From assembly GCA_029782215.1 (NCBI GenBank), contig JAKOVD010000041.1:33944-97943 (forward strand): a DNA stretch of 64,000 nucleotides. The letters run 5' to 3'. The DNA is from Chloroflexota bacterium. GTDB taxonomy: Bacteria; Chloroflexota; Anaerolineae; J102. A program made the translations under genes and the position numbers. Shown here in pieces: positions 18,157 through 25,115 of the stretch. The stretch's first letter is position 1; each line of letters starts with the position of its first letter. A model generated the notes under the pieces. That model ran no database searches. It was given only the letters and a program-made list of their open reading frames with translations, and was not told the origin of the DNA.

Positions 18157-18185
18157 AGTCTAGCATGAGATGGATGCGGTGGCAA
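18157..18185 (-). promoter_or_regulatory. Promoter of the pyr cluster
   Basis: On the minus strand TTGCCA (18185-18180), a 17-bp spacer and TAGACT (18162-18157), with TGC before the -10 box. Start is expected near 18150 in the pyrimidine-rich AGTCCTGG. Confidence 0.65.
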
Positions 18186-18319
18186 TTCTGACGTTCGGGC
18201 TCGACAGAGCTGCCGCATGGCAAATGGAGGTATAACTCCCTGATAGATGACAGGGCCATCTCAGGCCGTACGGCGTACGACCATGCCGCGGCGCGGCCAC
18301 ACTGCGACGCGACGCGCAG

Positions 18320-18348
18320 TTTACATCCGCTCAGAACCTGTGCACAAT
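18320..18348 (+). promoter_or_regulatory. Promoter of the small orphan gene
   Basis: TTTACA (18320-18325), 17-bp spacer, CACAAT (18343-18348). Expected leader of about 80 nt before the ATG at 18436. The rest of the pyrC-to-18436 gap (18186-18319) shows no gene. Confidence 0.45.
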
Positions 18349-18435
18349 GCCGCCAGCATCCTCTTCTTTCCTGCTGTGTGGGCATCCAGTTGGGATCGAA
18401 GATGGGCGTGGAAACCCTGCACACTGAGGTCTGAT

Positions 18436-18642
18436 ATGAACGCTACGACGAAAACACCGGTCGCACCCTTGATTGCGCCCAAGAAGCTGGCGGCCGTGAA
18501 CGCGGCCATGCAGACCTGGCTGGAGCGCCAGGCTGCCAACGGAGAATTCGAATCCACCTGGGCCGGCGCTGCCGCGCGCTTTGGCGGTGGGTTGGTCAAC
18601 GTCGATTCCAGCGACGAAGTGGAGATTGTCGTTTTCGGCTAA
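18436..18642 (+). CDS. Small orphan protein of unknown function (68 aa)
   Basis: I do not recognise this protein. It is a real transcription unit by context: a promoter-like TTTACA-17-CACAAT, GAGG 6 bp before the ATG, a 68-codon frame, and a strong terminator 30 bp after the stop. The N-terminal third is Lys/Pro/Ala-rich (TKTPVAPLIAPKKLAAVNAA). The middle has a tryptophan helix (MQTWLERQAANGEF), and the C-terminus is FGGGLVNVDSSDEVEIVVFG. There is no cysteine, signal peptide or membrane segment. The layout (charged helical leader, Gly-rich hinge, short tail) would fit a modified-peptide precursor, but no modifying enzyme is adjacent, so this is only a possibility. An MFS permease follows downstream. 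Confidence 0.65.
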   Translation: MNATTKTPVAPLIAPKKLAAVNAAMQTWLERQAANGEFESTWAGAAARFGGGLVNVDSSDEVEIVVFG

Positions 18643-18672
18643 CGGTTATCCGCCTTGCCGCATCTCGAACCG

Positions 18673-18714
18673 CAGCGCCCCAAGACGACGTCGTCAGCGG
18701 GGCGCTGTTGTTTT
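18673..18714 (+). terminator. Intrinsic terminator after the small orphan gene
   Basis: A 9-bp stem CAGCGCCCC (18673-18681) and GGGGCGCTG (18699-18707) followed by TTGTTTT. Confidence 0.85.
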
Positions 18715-18806
18715 GACCTCCCTGACCAGCCCACCGGGAGGCGCCGGTCAGGCACGTTGGTCGCCCAGCGACGTCTTGCAGCTCCCGGGGGTCCTGGGGA
18801 TGGGGA

Positions 18807-20045
18807 GTGTGTTATGCTTTGGAGGTGACTGAGCAAGGACACGCGGTCCACCTGGGCCGCCATCACTGGACCTACGGCGTTTTGCTGGGGGTGGGCTTCA
18901 TCGGACTGACGGCGACCGGGCCGATCTACAACACCTACGTGCCGATTCTGCTGCACAACGCCGGCTTGAGCGCAGCGCTGGTGGCCTTCGTCATGACGTG
19001 GAACAACTGGCTGGCGCTCTTCATCCCGGCATGGGCCGGCAGCAGGTCTGATCGCACCTGGACGCGGCTGGGACGCCGCCGGCCCTGGATTCTGGCCGGC
19101 GCGCCGGTAGGCGTCTTGGCCTTCGCCCTCATCCCGGTGATGCCGGGGCTGGCGGGCCTGCTGGTGGTCGTGCTCATCAACAACGCCGCGCAGGCGCTGA
19201 TCCGCGCCCCCGGCCTTGCCTTGCTGGGCGACCAGTTCGACCCCGCCGAACGCAGCAAGGCCAGCGGGGTGATCAACCTGCTGGGCGGCCTGGGCGCGGT
19301 CCTGGCGCTCGTGGGCAGCAGCTACGTCTACAAACTGGGGTCGAGCTGGCCCTTCTGGCTGGGCGCCGCCCTGATGGGCGCCAGCGCCCTGGTGCTCATC
19401 GTCACCGTGCGCGAGCACCGCGAGTGGGGCACGCCCTCCACGGTGCGCGACGACGCCTGGCGGCGGCTGCGGGCAATGCTGCAGGGAGCGGACCGCCCTG
19501 CCGCCCGCCTGCTGCTGGCCACCTTCTGCGCCTTCAGCGCCTACAGCATCCTGGAGAAGTGGGTGAGCTCGTATGGACACCTGGCGTTGGGACTGGACCT
19601 GAGCCGCGTGCCCTTGATCCTGGCCGTTTTTGCCGGCTTTCTGCTACTTGGCGCCCTGCCGGCCGGGTTCCTGGGCGCCGCCATCGGCCAGCGCCGCGCC
19701 ATGGGCATCGGTATCGCCATCCTGACCGCGGCCTTCCTGGCCGGTCCCTTCGTCACTTCGCCCACGGTCCTGATCGTACTGCTGGCACCCGCGGGCATCG
19801 CCTGGGCGCTGGTGATCAGCAACCTCTTCCCCTTGCTCTACGCCGTGGCGGGCGACGGCAGCATGGGCCTTTTCACCGGCCTCTACTTCACGGTTTCATC
19901 CCTGGCGGCCATCATCGGCCCGCAGGCCGTCGGCGTGCTGCTCGACCTCACCGGTCAGAACTACAACGTGATGTGGATCCTGGCCGCCATCCTGATGGGC
20001 ATGGCGGGCGTTTTGACGATCGCGAGAAGGAAGAGGAATGCGTGA
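18807..20045 (+). CDS. MFS permease, glycoside-cation symporter-like
   Basis: A 412-residue protein with about 12 hydrophobic segments. The first loop SRSDRTWTRLGRRRPW matches the MFS DRxGRR signature in the form found in GPH/SUC-type sugar symporters, so a sugar or other small polar solute is a likely cargo. A central loop (REHREWGTPSTVRDDAWRRL) separates the halves. The last coding bases run into an ATGCGTA-word repeat. The GTG at 18807 has a weak GGGGA 6 bp upstream; a GTG at 18825 is an alternative, 6 bp behind a TATGCT box. It is separated by a terminator from the small gene upstream. Confidence 0.8.
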   Translation: MCYALEVTEQGHAVHLGRHHWTYGVLLGVGFIGLTATGPIYNTYVPILLHNAGLSAALVAFVMTWNNWLALFIPAWAGSRSDRTWTRLGRRRPWILAGAPVGVLAFALIPVMPGLAGLLVVVLINNAAQALIRAPGLALLGDQFDPAERSKASGVINLLGGLGAVLALVGSSYVYKLGSSWPFWLGAALMGASALVLIVTVREHREWGTPSTVRDDAWRRLRAMLQGADRPAARLLLATFCAFSAYSILEKWVSSYGHLALGLDLSRVPLILAVFAGFLLLGALPAGFLGAAIGQRRAMGIGIAILTAAFLAGPFVTSPTVLIVLLAPAGIAWALVISNLFPLLYAVAGDGSMGLFTGLYFTVSSLAAIIGPQAVGVLLDLTGQNYNVMWILAAILMGMAGVLTIARRKRNA

Positions 20046-20108
20046 TACGTAATGCGTAGGCAATGTTACGCATTACGCAGTACGAAGTACGCATCACGTA
20101 CCACGCAT
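20038..20108. repeat. ATGCGTA-word inverted repeat, copy 1
   Basis: Runs of ATGCGTGATACGTAATGCGT followed by inverted words (TACGCATTACG, GTACGCATCACG, CACGCAT) fill the gap between two convergent genes and include the MFS stop codon. Related tracts lie at 46216-46247 and 54901-54938. It may act as a bidirectional terminator. Confidence 0.75.
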
Positions 20109-20115
20109 TCGTTCC

Positions 20116-22158
20116 TCATCCGGCATAGACGTGCACTGCGGGGCTCTTGGGGCCGCCGGCGGCGCTCCACTGGAACACCCACCAGGCGTCATAGGGACTC
20201 AGGTTGACACAGCCGTGGCTGCGCGGGGCGCCAAAGGCATCGTGCCAGTAGGCCGTGTGCAGGGCGAAGCCGCGGTAGAAGTAAGAAGTCCACGTCACCC
20301 CCTCGATGTAGTAGCCGGGACCGGACATGGTTGTCGAGGCATGGCGCGCCCAGGTGCGATAGATGCCCTGGACGGTGGCTGCGCCGGGACGGCCGGTCGC
20401 CACCATAGCGGCGTAGACCGGCTGATCGCCTTCATAGGCCACGGCGGTTTGCTCGCGGAGATTGACGCTTACCCAGCGTTCGCCGGGATCGATGGCCGCC
20501 GGCCGCGGCCTGCCGCGGGCCACGCGCAGCCACTGTCCCAGCACCCAGCGGTCCGGACCGATGCGGTGCCAGGTCTCGTCGTTGACGCTGGCCGACTCCA
20601 GGATCGGAAAGGCCTGGTTGCGATAGACCTCGCTCACGGGCGGGTTGCCATCGGTGGCGCCGGGGGTCTGGCGGACGTTCAGCGAGCTGGTGGCGACAAA
20701 GCCGATTGGCAGCGTGATCGGCGCCGCCGCCGCGATGTCGCCCTCCACCGGGCTGAGCAGGCGGACCCAATCGCTGTGCACCCACTGGTTCTCGCCGATG
20801 CCGTACCACACGGCCCCGGCCACGGCGGTTTCCTCGGCGATGGTCAATTCGGCGCCAGCCAGCAGCCTGGCTATGGGCGGGTTGTCGGGACTCAGCCCAG
20901 GACGGGCGCGCACGTTGAGGGCGTCGGCGACGACCACAGCCCGCGCTGGGCGGTGGGGCGCGACGGCCGGTGACGCCGGGTCGAGCAGGCGGACCCAACC
21001 GGCAAATACCCAGCGGTCGGGACCGATGCAGTACCAACGATCGCCACCGGTCCGAACCTCCTCGAAGACGTTGACCCTGGCGCCGCGCGGCAGGCGGTCG
21101 ATCGGCGGGTTGTGGGCCCGCACCCCAGGACGCGCACGCACGGCCAGCGTGTCTGCCACCACGACCCCGCGCCGCGAGTCCACGGCGGGAGGGGCAGGCG
21201 GCGCAGGCGGGGGGGTGTCATGAGGCAGCTCGACGCCGCGCAGCGGCGAGGGCGTGAACATCCGCACGCTTGCCGCCGGGAACCAGTCCCCGGCCGTCGA
21301 GCGATACCAGATCTGGTCAGCGGCCATCGTCTCCGTGGTAAAGGCCAGGTACGTGCCGGGCCCCATATGACGGGTGATCGGACCGCCGCCGGGCGCCGCA
21401 TGCGCGGCGGCCCACGCCCACAACGGCGCTGCGTTGCGGTGCGGGAGCCAGGGCTCGGCGGCGGTGGTGGCGATGGGCACTTCGGGCAGAGGCGGGTAGC
21501 TCTCATCCGCCCCTTCCACGACAGAGGTGATCGCGGCGCCGGCGGGGATTGGCGTCACCACGTCGAAAGCCTGTTCGGCCAACCGCTCCACCCAGAAGCC
21601 ATCGGCATCGATCAGGTCGAGAACGAGCCGGTAGGCACCCGGCTTGGTGTAGGCGCAGGGCCAGGTCACGTCGATATGGGCGCCTTCGCTGCCGTGGATC
21701 TCCCGCACTTCCCCGGCGCCGCCGTCGAAGCGCAGCCGCTGATCGGCTGCCACCCCACTCAGCTCCAGGCGGACGACTGCCGCAGGCGGCTCCGGCGCGG
21801 ACACCTCAAAACGGTTGACCGTGGGCTTCGCAGCCCCGGTCTCGGAGGGCGCTTCGCGGTCGCCGCCCACCACTACGGTGCAGGAGGCAACGTGCTCGCC
21901 CCATTGCAGGCTGGCGGCATATTCGCCGTCGGCCTCGTAGCCATGGGCGCCCAGGTCCAGGTCATGCTCGGCGCTCCAGGTCCAGGCGGTCGGGCTGCAG
22001 ACCACGCCCAGGTCGATGATGTTGCCATCGCCGGCGTCAAAGCTGGCCGGCGCACACACCTCGCCGTCATCCACACCCGGCGCGACAAAGGCGAGTCGAA
22101 ACGCAATCGTACGCCGCCCTGCCTCGGGCGCGGCGTGCAGACGGATGGACGGGGACAT
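20116..22158 (-). CDS. L,D-transpeptidase (YkuD) with three SH3-like repeats
   Basis: A 680-residue protein. The N-terminal 280 residues are beta-rich and unrecognised. Three bacterial SH3-like repeats follow, each with an R(A/Q)(R/T)PG turn and WV(F/H/L)..W closing strand (VVVADTLAVRARPG, VVVADALNVRARPG, FVATSSLNVRQTPG). The C-terminal YkuD domain has HTAYWHDAFGAPRSHGCVNL, where His and Cys of SHGCVN are catalytic. Such enzymes cross-link cell-wall peptides or attach proteins to them, outside the membrane. Oddly, no signal peptide is visible from the ATG at 22158 (GGAGG 8 bp upstream) nor from an upstream in-frame start at 22236. Export may use another route. Confidence 0.85.
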   Translation of the reverse strand: MSPSIRLHAAPEAGRRTIAFRLAFVAPGVDDGEVCAPASFDAGDGNIIDLGVVCSPTAWTWSAEHDLDLGAHGYEADGEYAASLQWGEHVASCTVVVGGDREAPSETGAAKPTVNRFEVSAPEPPAAVVRLELSGVAADQRLRFDGGAGEVREIHGSEGAHIDVTWPCAYTKPGAYRLVLDLIDADGFWVERLAEQAFDVVTPIPAGAAITSVVEGADESYPPLPEVPIATTAAEPWLPHRNAAPLWAWAAAHAAPGGGPITRHMGPGTYLAFTTETMAADQIWYRSTAGDWFPAASVRMFTPSPLRGVELPHDTPPPAPPAPPAVDSRRGVVVADTLAVRARPGVRAHNPPIDRLPRGARVNVFEEVRTGGDRWYCIGPDRWVFAGWVRLLDPASPAVAPHRPARAVVVADALNVRARPGLSPDNPPIARLLAGAELTIAEETAVAGAVWYGIGENQWVHSDWVRLLSPVEGDIAAAAPITLPIGFVATSSLNVRQTPGATDGNPPVSEVYRNQAFPILESASVNDETWHRIGPDRWVLGQWLRVARGRPRPAAIDPGERWVSVNLREQTAVAYEGDQPVYAAMVATGRPGAATVQGIYRTWARHASTTMSGPGYYIEGVTWTSYFYRGFALHTAYWHDAFGAPRSHGCVNLSPYDAWWVFQWSAAGGPKSPAVHVYAG

Positions 22159-22206
22159 GGGGGAACCCTCCGGGGGGAACGGGAGCGGGTTGGCAATGCA
22201 CCCGAT

Positions 22207-22236
22207 AGTGTAGAGAAAATGGGCGTTTTGCGCCAA
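22207..22236 (-). promoter_or_regulatory. Promoter of the L,D-transpeptidase gene
   Basis: On the minus strand TTGGCG (22236-22231), an 18-bp spacer and TACACT (22212-22207). The start would lie near 22200, leaving a leader of about 40 nt and supporting the ATG at 22158. Confidence 0.55.
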
Positions 22237-22385
22237 TGGCGAAAGGTGGCCGGGTGCGGCTCACGTTTTCGCGCAATTCATCGCGAAGAAGACGCGAATG
22301 GAAGGAACACGAAATCGCCAGTTACGAATGTTTTGGGCGGGGCCAGAACGACGGCGGCGGAGCCTGCCGCGGCCGCCCACGCCGG

Positions 22386-22751
22386 TCAAGGCGGCGCGCC
22401 CGTGCCGATGTGGGCTTCGATATAGGCGGCCAGCGCCACGGCATTGTTGCGCTGCGTATCACGGGCGCCGTAGAGCAGGGTCACATCGCCCTGCACCGCC
22501 GCTTCCCGGATCGGGCGCCAGGCCGCAGGATGGCTGTCCAGCTCTGCAAAGTACCTCTGCTGGAACTCCTGCCACCGTGCCGGGTCATGCCCGAACCAGC
22601 GGCGCAGGCTGTCAGAAGGGGCTGTCTCAGGCAGCCAGCCGTCCAGGGCCAGCGCATCCCGTTTGATGCCGCGCGGCCAGAGCCGGTCGACCAGGAACCT
22701 GACGCTGCCGTCGGGCGGCGGGTGATCGTAGACACGTTTGACCTGGATCAT
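22386..22751 (-). CDS. DUF488 (YeaO-like) family protein
   Basis: A 121-residue protein with the family signatures VKRVYDHPPPDGSVRFLVDR, LWPRGIKRDALALDGWLP and WFGHDPARWQEFQQRYFAEL, then GDVTLLYGARDTQRNNAVAL. DUF488 proteins are small cytoplasmic proteins of uncertain function. The ATG at 22751 has GGAG 8 bp upstream. It follows the cupin gene by 27 bp and is likely co-transcribed. Confidence 0.88.
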   Translation of the reverse strand: MIQVKRVYDHPPPDGSVRFLVDRLWPRGIKRDALALDGWLPETAPSDSLRRWFGHDPARWQEFQQRYFAELDSHPAAWRPIREAAVQGDVTLLYGARDTQRNNAVALAAYIEAHIGTGAPP

Positions 22752-22778
22752 GCTGGCGACTCCGCGCAATGGGGTACT

Positions 22779-23153
22779 TTAGCCTGCTGCTTGTTCGGAC
22801 CGGCCGATCTCGCCGCCGACTTTGCCCGGGCGCACGTTTTGGGCGCCGTGCAGGAAGCCGACGAACACCAGGTCATCGTCCAGCGCCCTGATCGAATGGA
22901 CTTCACCCGGATCGAAGATCAGCAGGGCTTCGGGTCCGAACTGGTGTTCCTGGTGGTCGGCGCCCGCAAACATGCCCTGACCTTTCAGAACCACCACGTA
23001 GAAAGGCGAATGGGCCGATTGATGTTCGGGGATGCTCTGGCCGGGTTTGAGAGTGAAGAGCAGCACTCGCCCATGTTCGTCCACGTATAGTGGCTGCGAG
23101 TGCGGGCCGGCCTCCTGAAACTCGAGGTTCTGGAGCAGATGCGTTGTTCTCAT
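22779..23153 (-). CDS. Small cupin-domain protein
   Basis: A 124-residue single-domain cupin. The metal-binding motifs are recognisable: LKPGQSIPEHQSAHSPFYVV (the G-x5-HxH type, here with His-x3-His) and a second strand FDPGEVHSIRAL. Such proteins bind a metal or a small sugar or nucleotide; no substrate can be named. The ATG follows AGGAG. It lies upstream of the DUF488 gene in a likely two-gene operon. Confidence 0.8.
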   Translation of the reverse strand: MRTTHLLQNLEFQEAGPHSQPLYVDEHGRVLLFTLKPGQSIPEHQSAHSPFYVVVLKGQGMFAGADHQEHQFGPEALLIFDPGEVHSIRALDDDLVFVGFLHGAQNVRPGKVGGEIGRSEQAAG

Positions 23154-23197
23154 GGGTCACTCCTGTGTGTGTGGATGTCCTGGGTATCGTGGACGCT

Positions 23198-23467
23198 TCA
23201 GCCGCACGGTTCCAGCTCGCGCGGGTAGTTGGTGAGTGTCTCCTGCCCGTCAGGGAGCACAACGGCCGTGTCCTCCACGCGCACACCCCACGGGCCGGCG
23301 TACAGGTCGCAGTTGCCAACGGCCATCACCACGTTGGCGGGCAGGGGCGGCGGGGCCTTCTCGCCGCAGGCGAAAGGTCCCTGCCGTCGCCGGAGTTCAA
23401 GAAAGGTGGATTGTTCAGCAACCGCAAGCGACGGCAGCGCCCTTGCGCCCAGTCTCCCCCAGTTTAC
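23198..23467 (-). pseudogene. Remnant of an M24 (Xaa-Pro) peptidase C-terminus
   Basis: The minus strand has an open frame of about 90 codons ending at TGA (23198-23200). Its last 65 codons read as the C-terminus of an M24 creatinase-fold peptidase: GPFACGEKAPPPLP, then VVMAVGNCDLYAGPWGVRVE and DTAVVLPDGQETLTNYPREL. GxxGVRxEDT with PREL is the usual end of Xaa-Pro peptidases. The metal-binding core (about 200 residues) is missing and there is no suitable start codon. It is a decayed 3' fragment between the cupin and AbrB genes. Confidence 0.6.
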
Positions 23468-23704
23468 CTATGCCACGCCCGGATGTTCTGTGAGACGCGC
23501 TCCTATTTGCAGCGAGGATCGACCTGCGGGAGTCCGGAGAGTCTCGCCCTGAGTGATGAGCGCCTTTGCAATGCGGTCGGCGTCATGAACCAGTTGCGAG
23601 CGGCGAGGAACGAGCAAGAAGACACCATCCAGGTCGAGCAGAGTCAATTCGTCGCCCGGCTGTAGATCATACCGCTCGCGGAGCGGCTTGGGCAGGGTAA
23701 GCAC
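23468..23704 (-). CDS. AbrB/MazE-like DNA-binding protein, N-terminally short
   Basis: A 78-residue protein whose start matches the swapped-hairpin AbrB domain: TLPKPLRERYDLQPGDELTL followed by LDLDGVFLLVPRR. Usual members begin with a strand of the form MxxVTLSxKGQVTLPK. Here the GTG start at 23704 cuts this strand, while in-frame codons upstream read LSPERC before VLTLPK, inside the 3' end of the EamA gene. It may be an antitoxin or transition-state type regulator that lost its first strand. No toxin gene is adjacent. It begins 7 bp after the EamA stop. Confidence 0.6.
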   Translation of the reverse strand: MLTLPKPLRERYDLQPGDELTLLDLDGVFLLVPRRSQLVHDADRIAKALITQGETLRTPAGRSSLQIGARLTEHPGVA

Positions 23705-23711
23705 GCAGCGC

Positions 23712-24704
23712 TCAGGCGAAAGCCAGGATCGCCACGCCCATGACCGCCACCAGGGTCCCGGCGATGGCGCCCCAGCCGATACGCTCCTTGAACACGAAGT
23801 GGCTGATGGGCAGGAGGAAGATGGGCGGGAGCGCCAGAAGGGTACTGGCGATGCCCACCGCCGTGCGCTGCACCGCCACCAACGAGAGTGTGACGCCGAG
23901 GAACGGGCCGAAGAAGGCCCCGCCCAGGATGTACTTCATGGCTTCAGGCCGGCGGCGCAGCGCCGCAAACGTTGGCCGCACCTGGCCAACCACCACCGTG
24001 ATCAGCCAGAGGATGGCGGCCGCGGCGATCATGCGCATCAGGGTGCCGGACAGGGCGGAGAAATCGCCCACGAGCCCCTTCTTGGCCGTGATGTAGCCCA
24101 GGGCCTGGCCCAGGGCTGCGCCCACCCCAAACAGCAGCCCCAGGCGCATTTGCGAGCGATGCGCCGGTGCGCCGGCCTCTACGACGGTTGGGGACCCTGA
24201 TTGGGCGGCCACGGGGGGCACGCTCCTACCAGATTCTTGCCTCCTGCCCGTTGCCCCTTGCTCCCCGCCCCCCGCCCGGTCGAACACCACCCAGGCGATC
24301 CCGACGACGGTGACGGCGATGCCCACCAACTGCGCGGCGGACAGGCGCTCGCCAAGGAACAGCCAGGCCAGGAGGGTGCTGAAGATGGGCGCCGTGCTCA
24401 TCATCAGCATGGACAGGCGCGGCCCGATCCACACAAAGGCCTGAAAGAGGAAGGCGTCGCCCAACACCAGGCCTAGAAAGCCCGACAGGGCGAACCAGAA
24501 CCAGCGCCAGGGCTCGGCGCCCAAGGGCAGGGCCTGGCCCAGCAGAAGGTGTGTCAGGACCAAGAAGAGTACTGCGAGCAGGAGGCGGATGCGGTTGACG
24601 ACGATGGAACCGACCAGGCGTCCTGCCAGGGTGAAGAAGGTCGAGGTGAACGACCAGCACAGGGAGGTGAGGAGGGCGGCCAGCTCGCCAACGAGAAGGA
24701 ACAA
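23712..24704 (-). CDS. EamA/DMT-family transporter with a repeat-encoded linker
   Basis: A 330-residue membrane protein with two EamA halves of five hydrophobic helices each (ALLTSLCWSFTSTFF at the start, LLLPISHFVFKERIGWGAI near the end). Members export or import small metabolites; the substrate is unknown. The halves are joined by a long hydrophilic linker, about residues 142-190 (GGGEQGATGRRQESGRSV and following). This linker is encoded by a copy of the composite heptad-palindrome repeat found elsewhere between genes, which appears to have been inserted in frame. The TTG at 24702-24704 is the best start because GAGG lies 6 bp upstream; no ATG fits. Confidence 0.85.
   Translation of the reverse strand: MFLLVGELAALLTSLCWSFTSTFFTLAGRLVGSIVVNRIRLLLAVLFLVLTHLLLGQALPLGAEPWRWFWFALSGFLGLVLGDAFLFQAFVWIGPRLSMLMMSTAPIFSTLLAWLFLGERLSAAQLVGIAVTVVGIAWVVFDRAGGGEQGATGRRQESGRSVPPVAAQSGSPTVVEAGAPAHRSQMRLGLLFGVGAALGQALGYITAKKGLVGDFSALSGTLMRMIAAAAILWLITVVVGQVRPTFAALRRRPEAMKYILGGAFFGPFLGVTLSLVAVQRTAVGIASTLLALPPIFLLPISHFVFKERIGWGAIAGTLVAVMGVAILAFA
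24184..24278 (-). repeat. Composite heptad-palindrome repeat, copy 3 (inside the EamA gene)
   Basis: Read on the minus strand: 7-bp words (GGAGCAA, GGGGCAA, CGGGCAG, GAGGCAA, GAATCTG), then GTAGGAGCGTGCCCCCCGTG, GGCCGCCC and a tail ending CCCAACCGT. Word order, core and tail follow copies 1 and 2, with more divergence. It lies wholly within coding sequence. Confidence 0.65.
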
Positions 24705-24940
24705 GAGCTACCTCAAAAAGGGTGCGGGGATCAGGGGCCGTGTGGACGGATGTCGCAGGAAGATACTCGCCGAGCTTATGAAGGCGCTGTATTGTAGCGC
24801 CGTTTCCGATTTTCAGCGCGCCGGCTGGGGCTGGGCGGGTGCGACGCCTGTGTTCGGGCTGCTGAGGGGCCGGGAAACCCTGTATGAAACAACTGTAAGG
24901 CGCCAGCGCCATCATAGCATGAAGGTGACAGAGATTTCAC

Positions 24941-24968
24941 TTGACTTGCGAGGGCGCCATTCTAGAAT
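24941..24968 (+). promoter_or_regulatory. Promoter of the Pro/Thr-repeat surface protein
   Basis: TTGACT (24941-24946), 16-bp spacer, TAGAAT (24963-24968). Start near 24975 and a leader of about 140 nt. No other gene is seen in the 24705-25115 gap. Confidence 0.7.
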
Positions 24969-25115
24969 GGAAGTATGGCCCTGCGGGAGTCTCTGAGCAG
25001 GGAGCACAAGACATCGTTTTCGGCATCGTCGTTTCATAACCGGCGCTTGAAAGAGAGATCCTCCCCTCACTATCGTCCGGCGCTCACTCACAGCCATTGT
25101 CAAGGAGTTCCGAAG

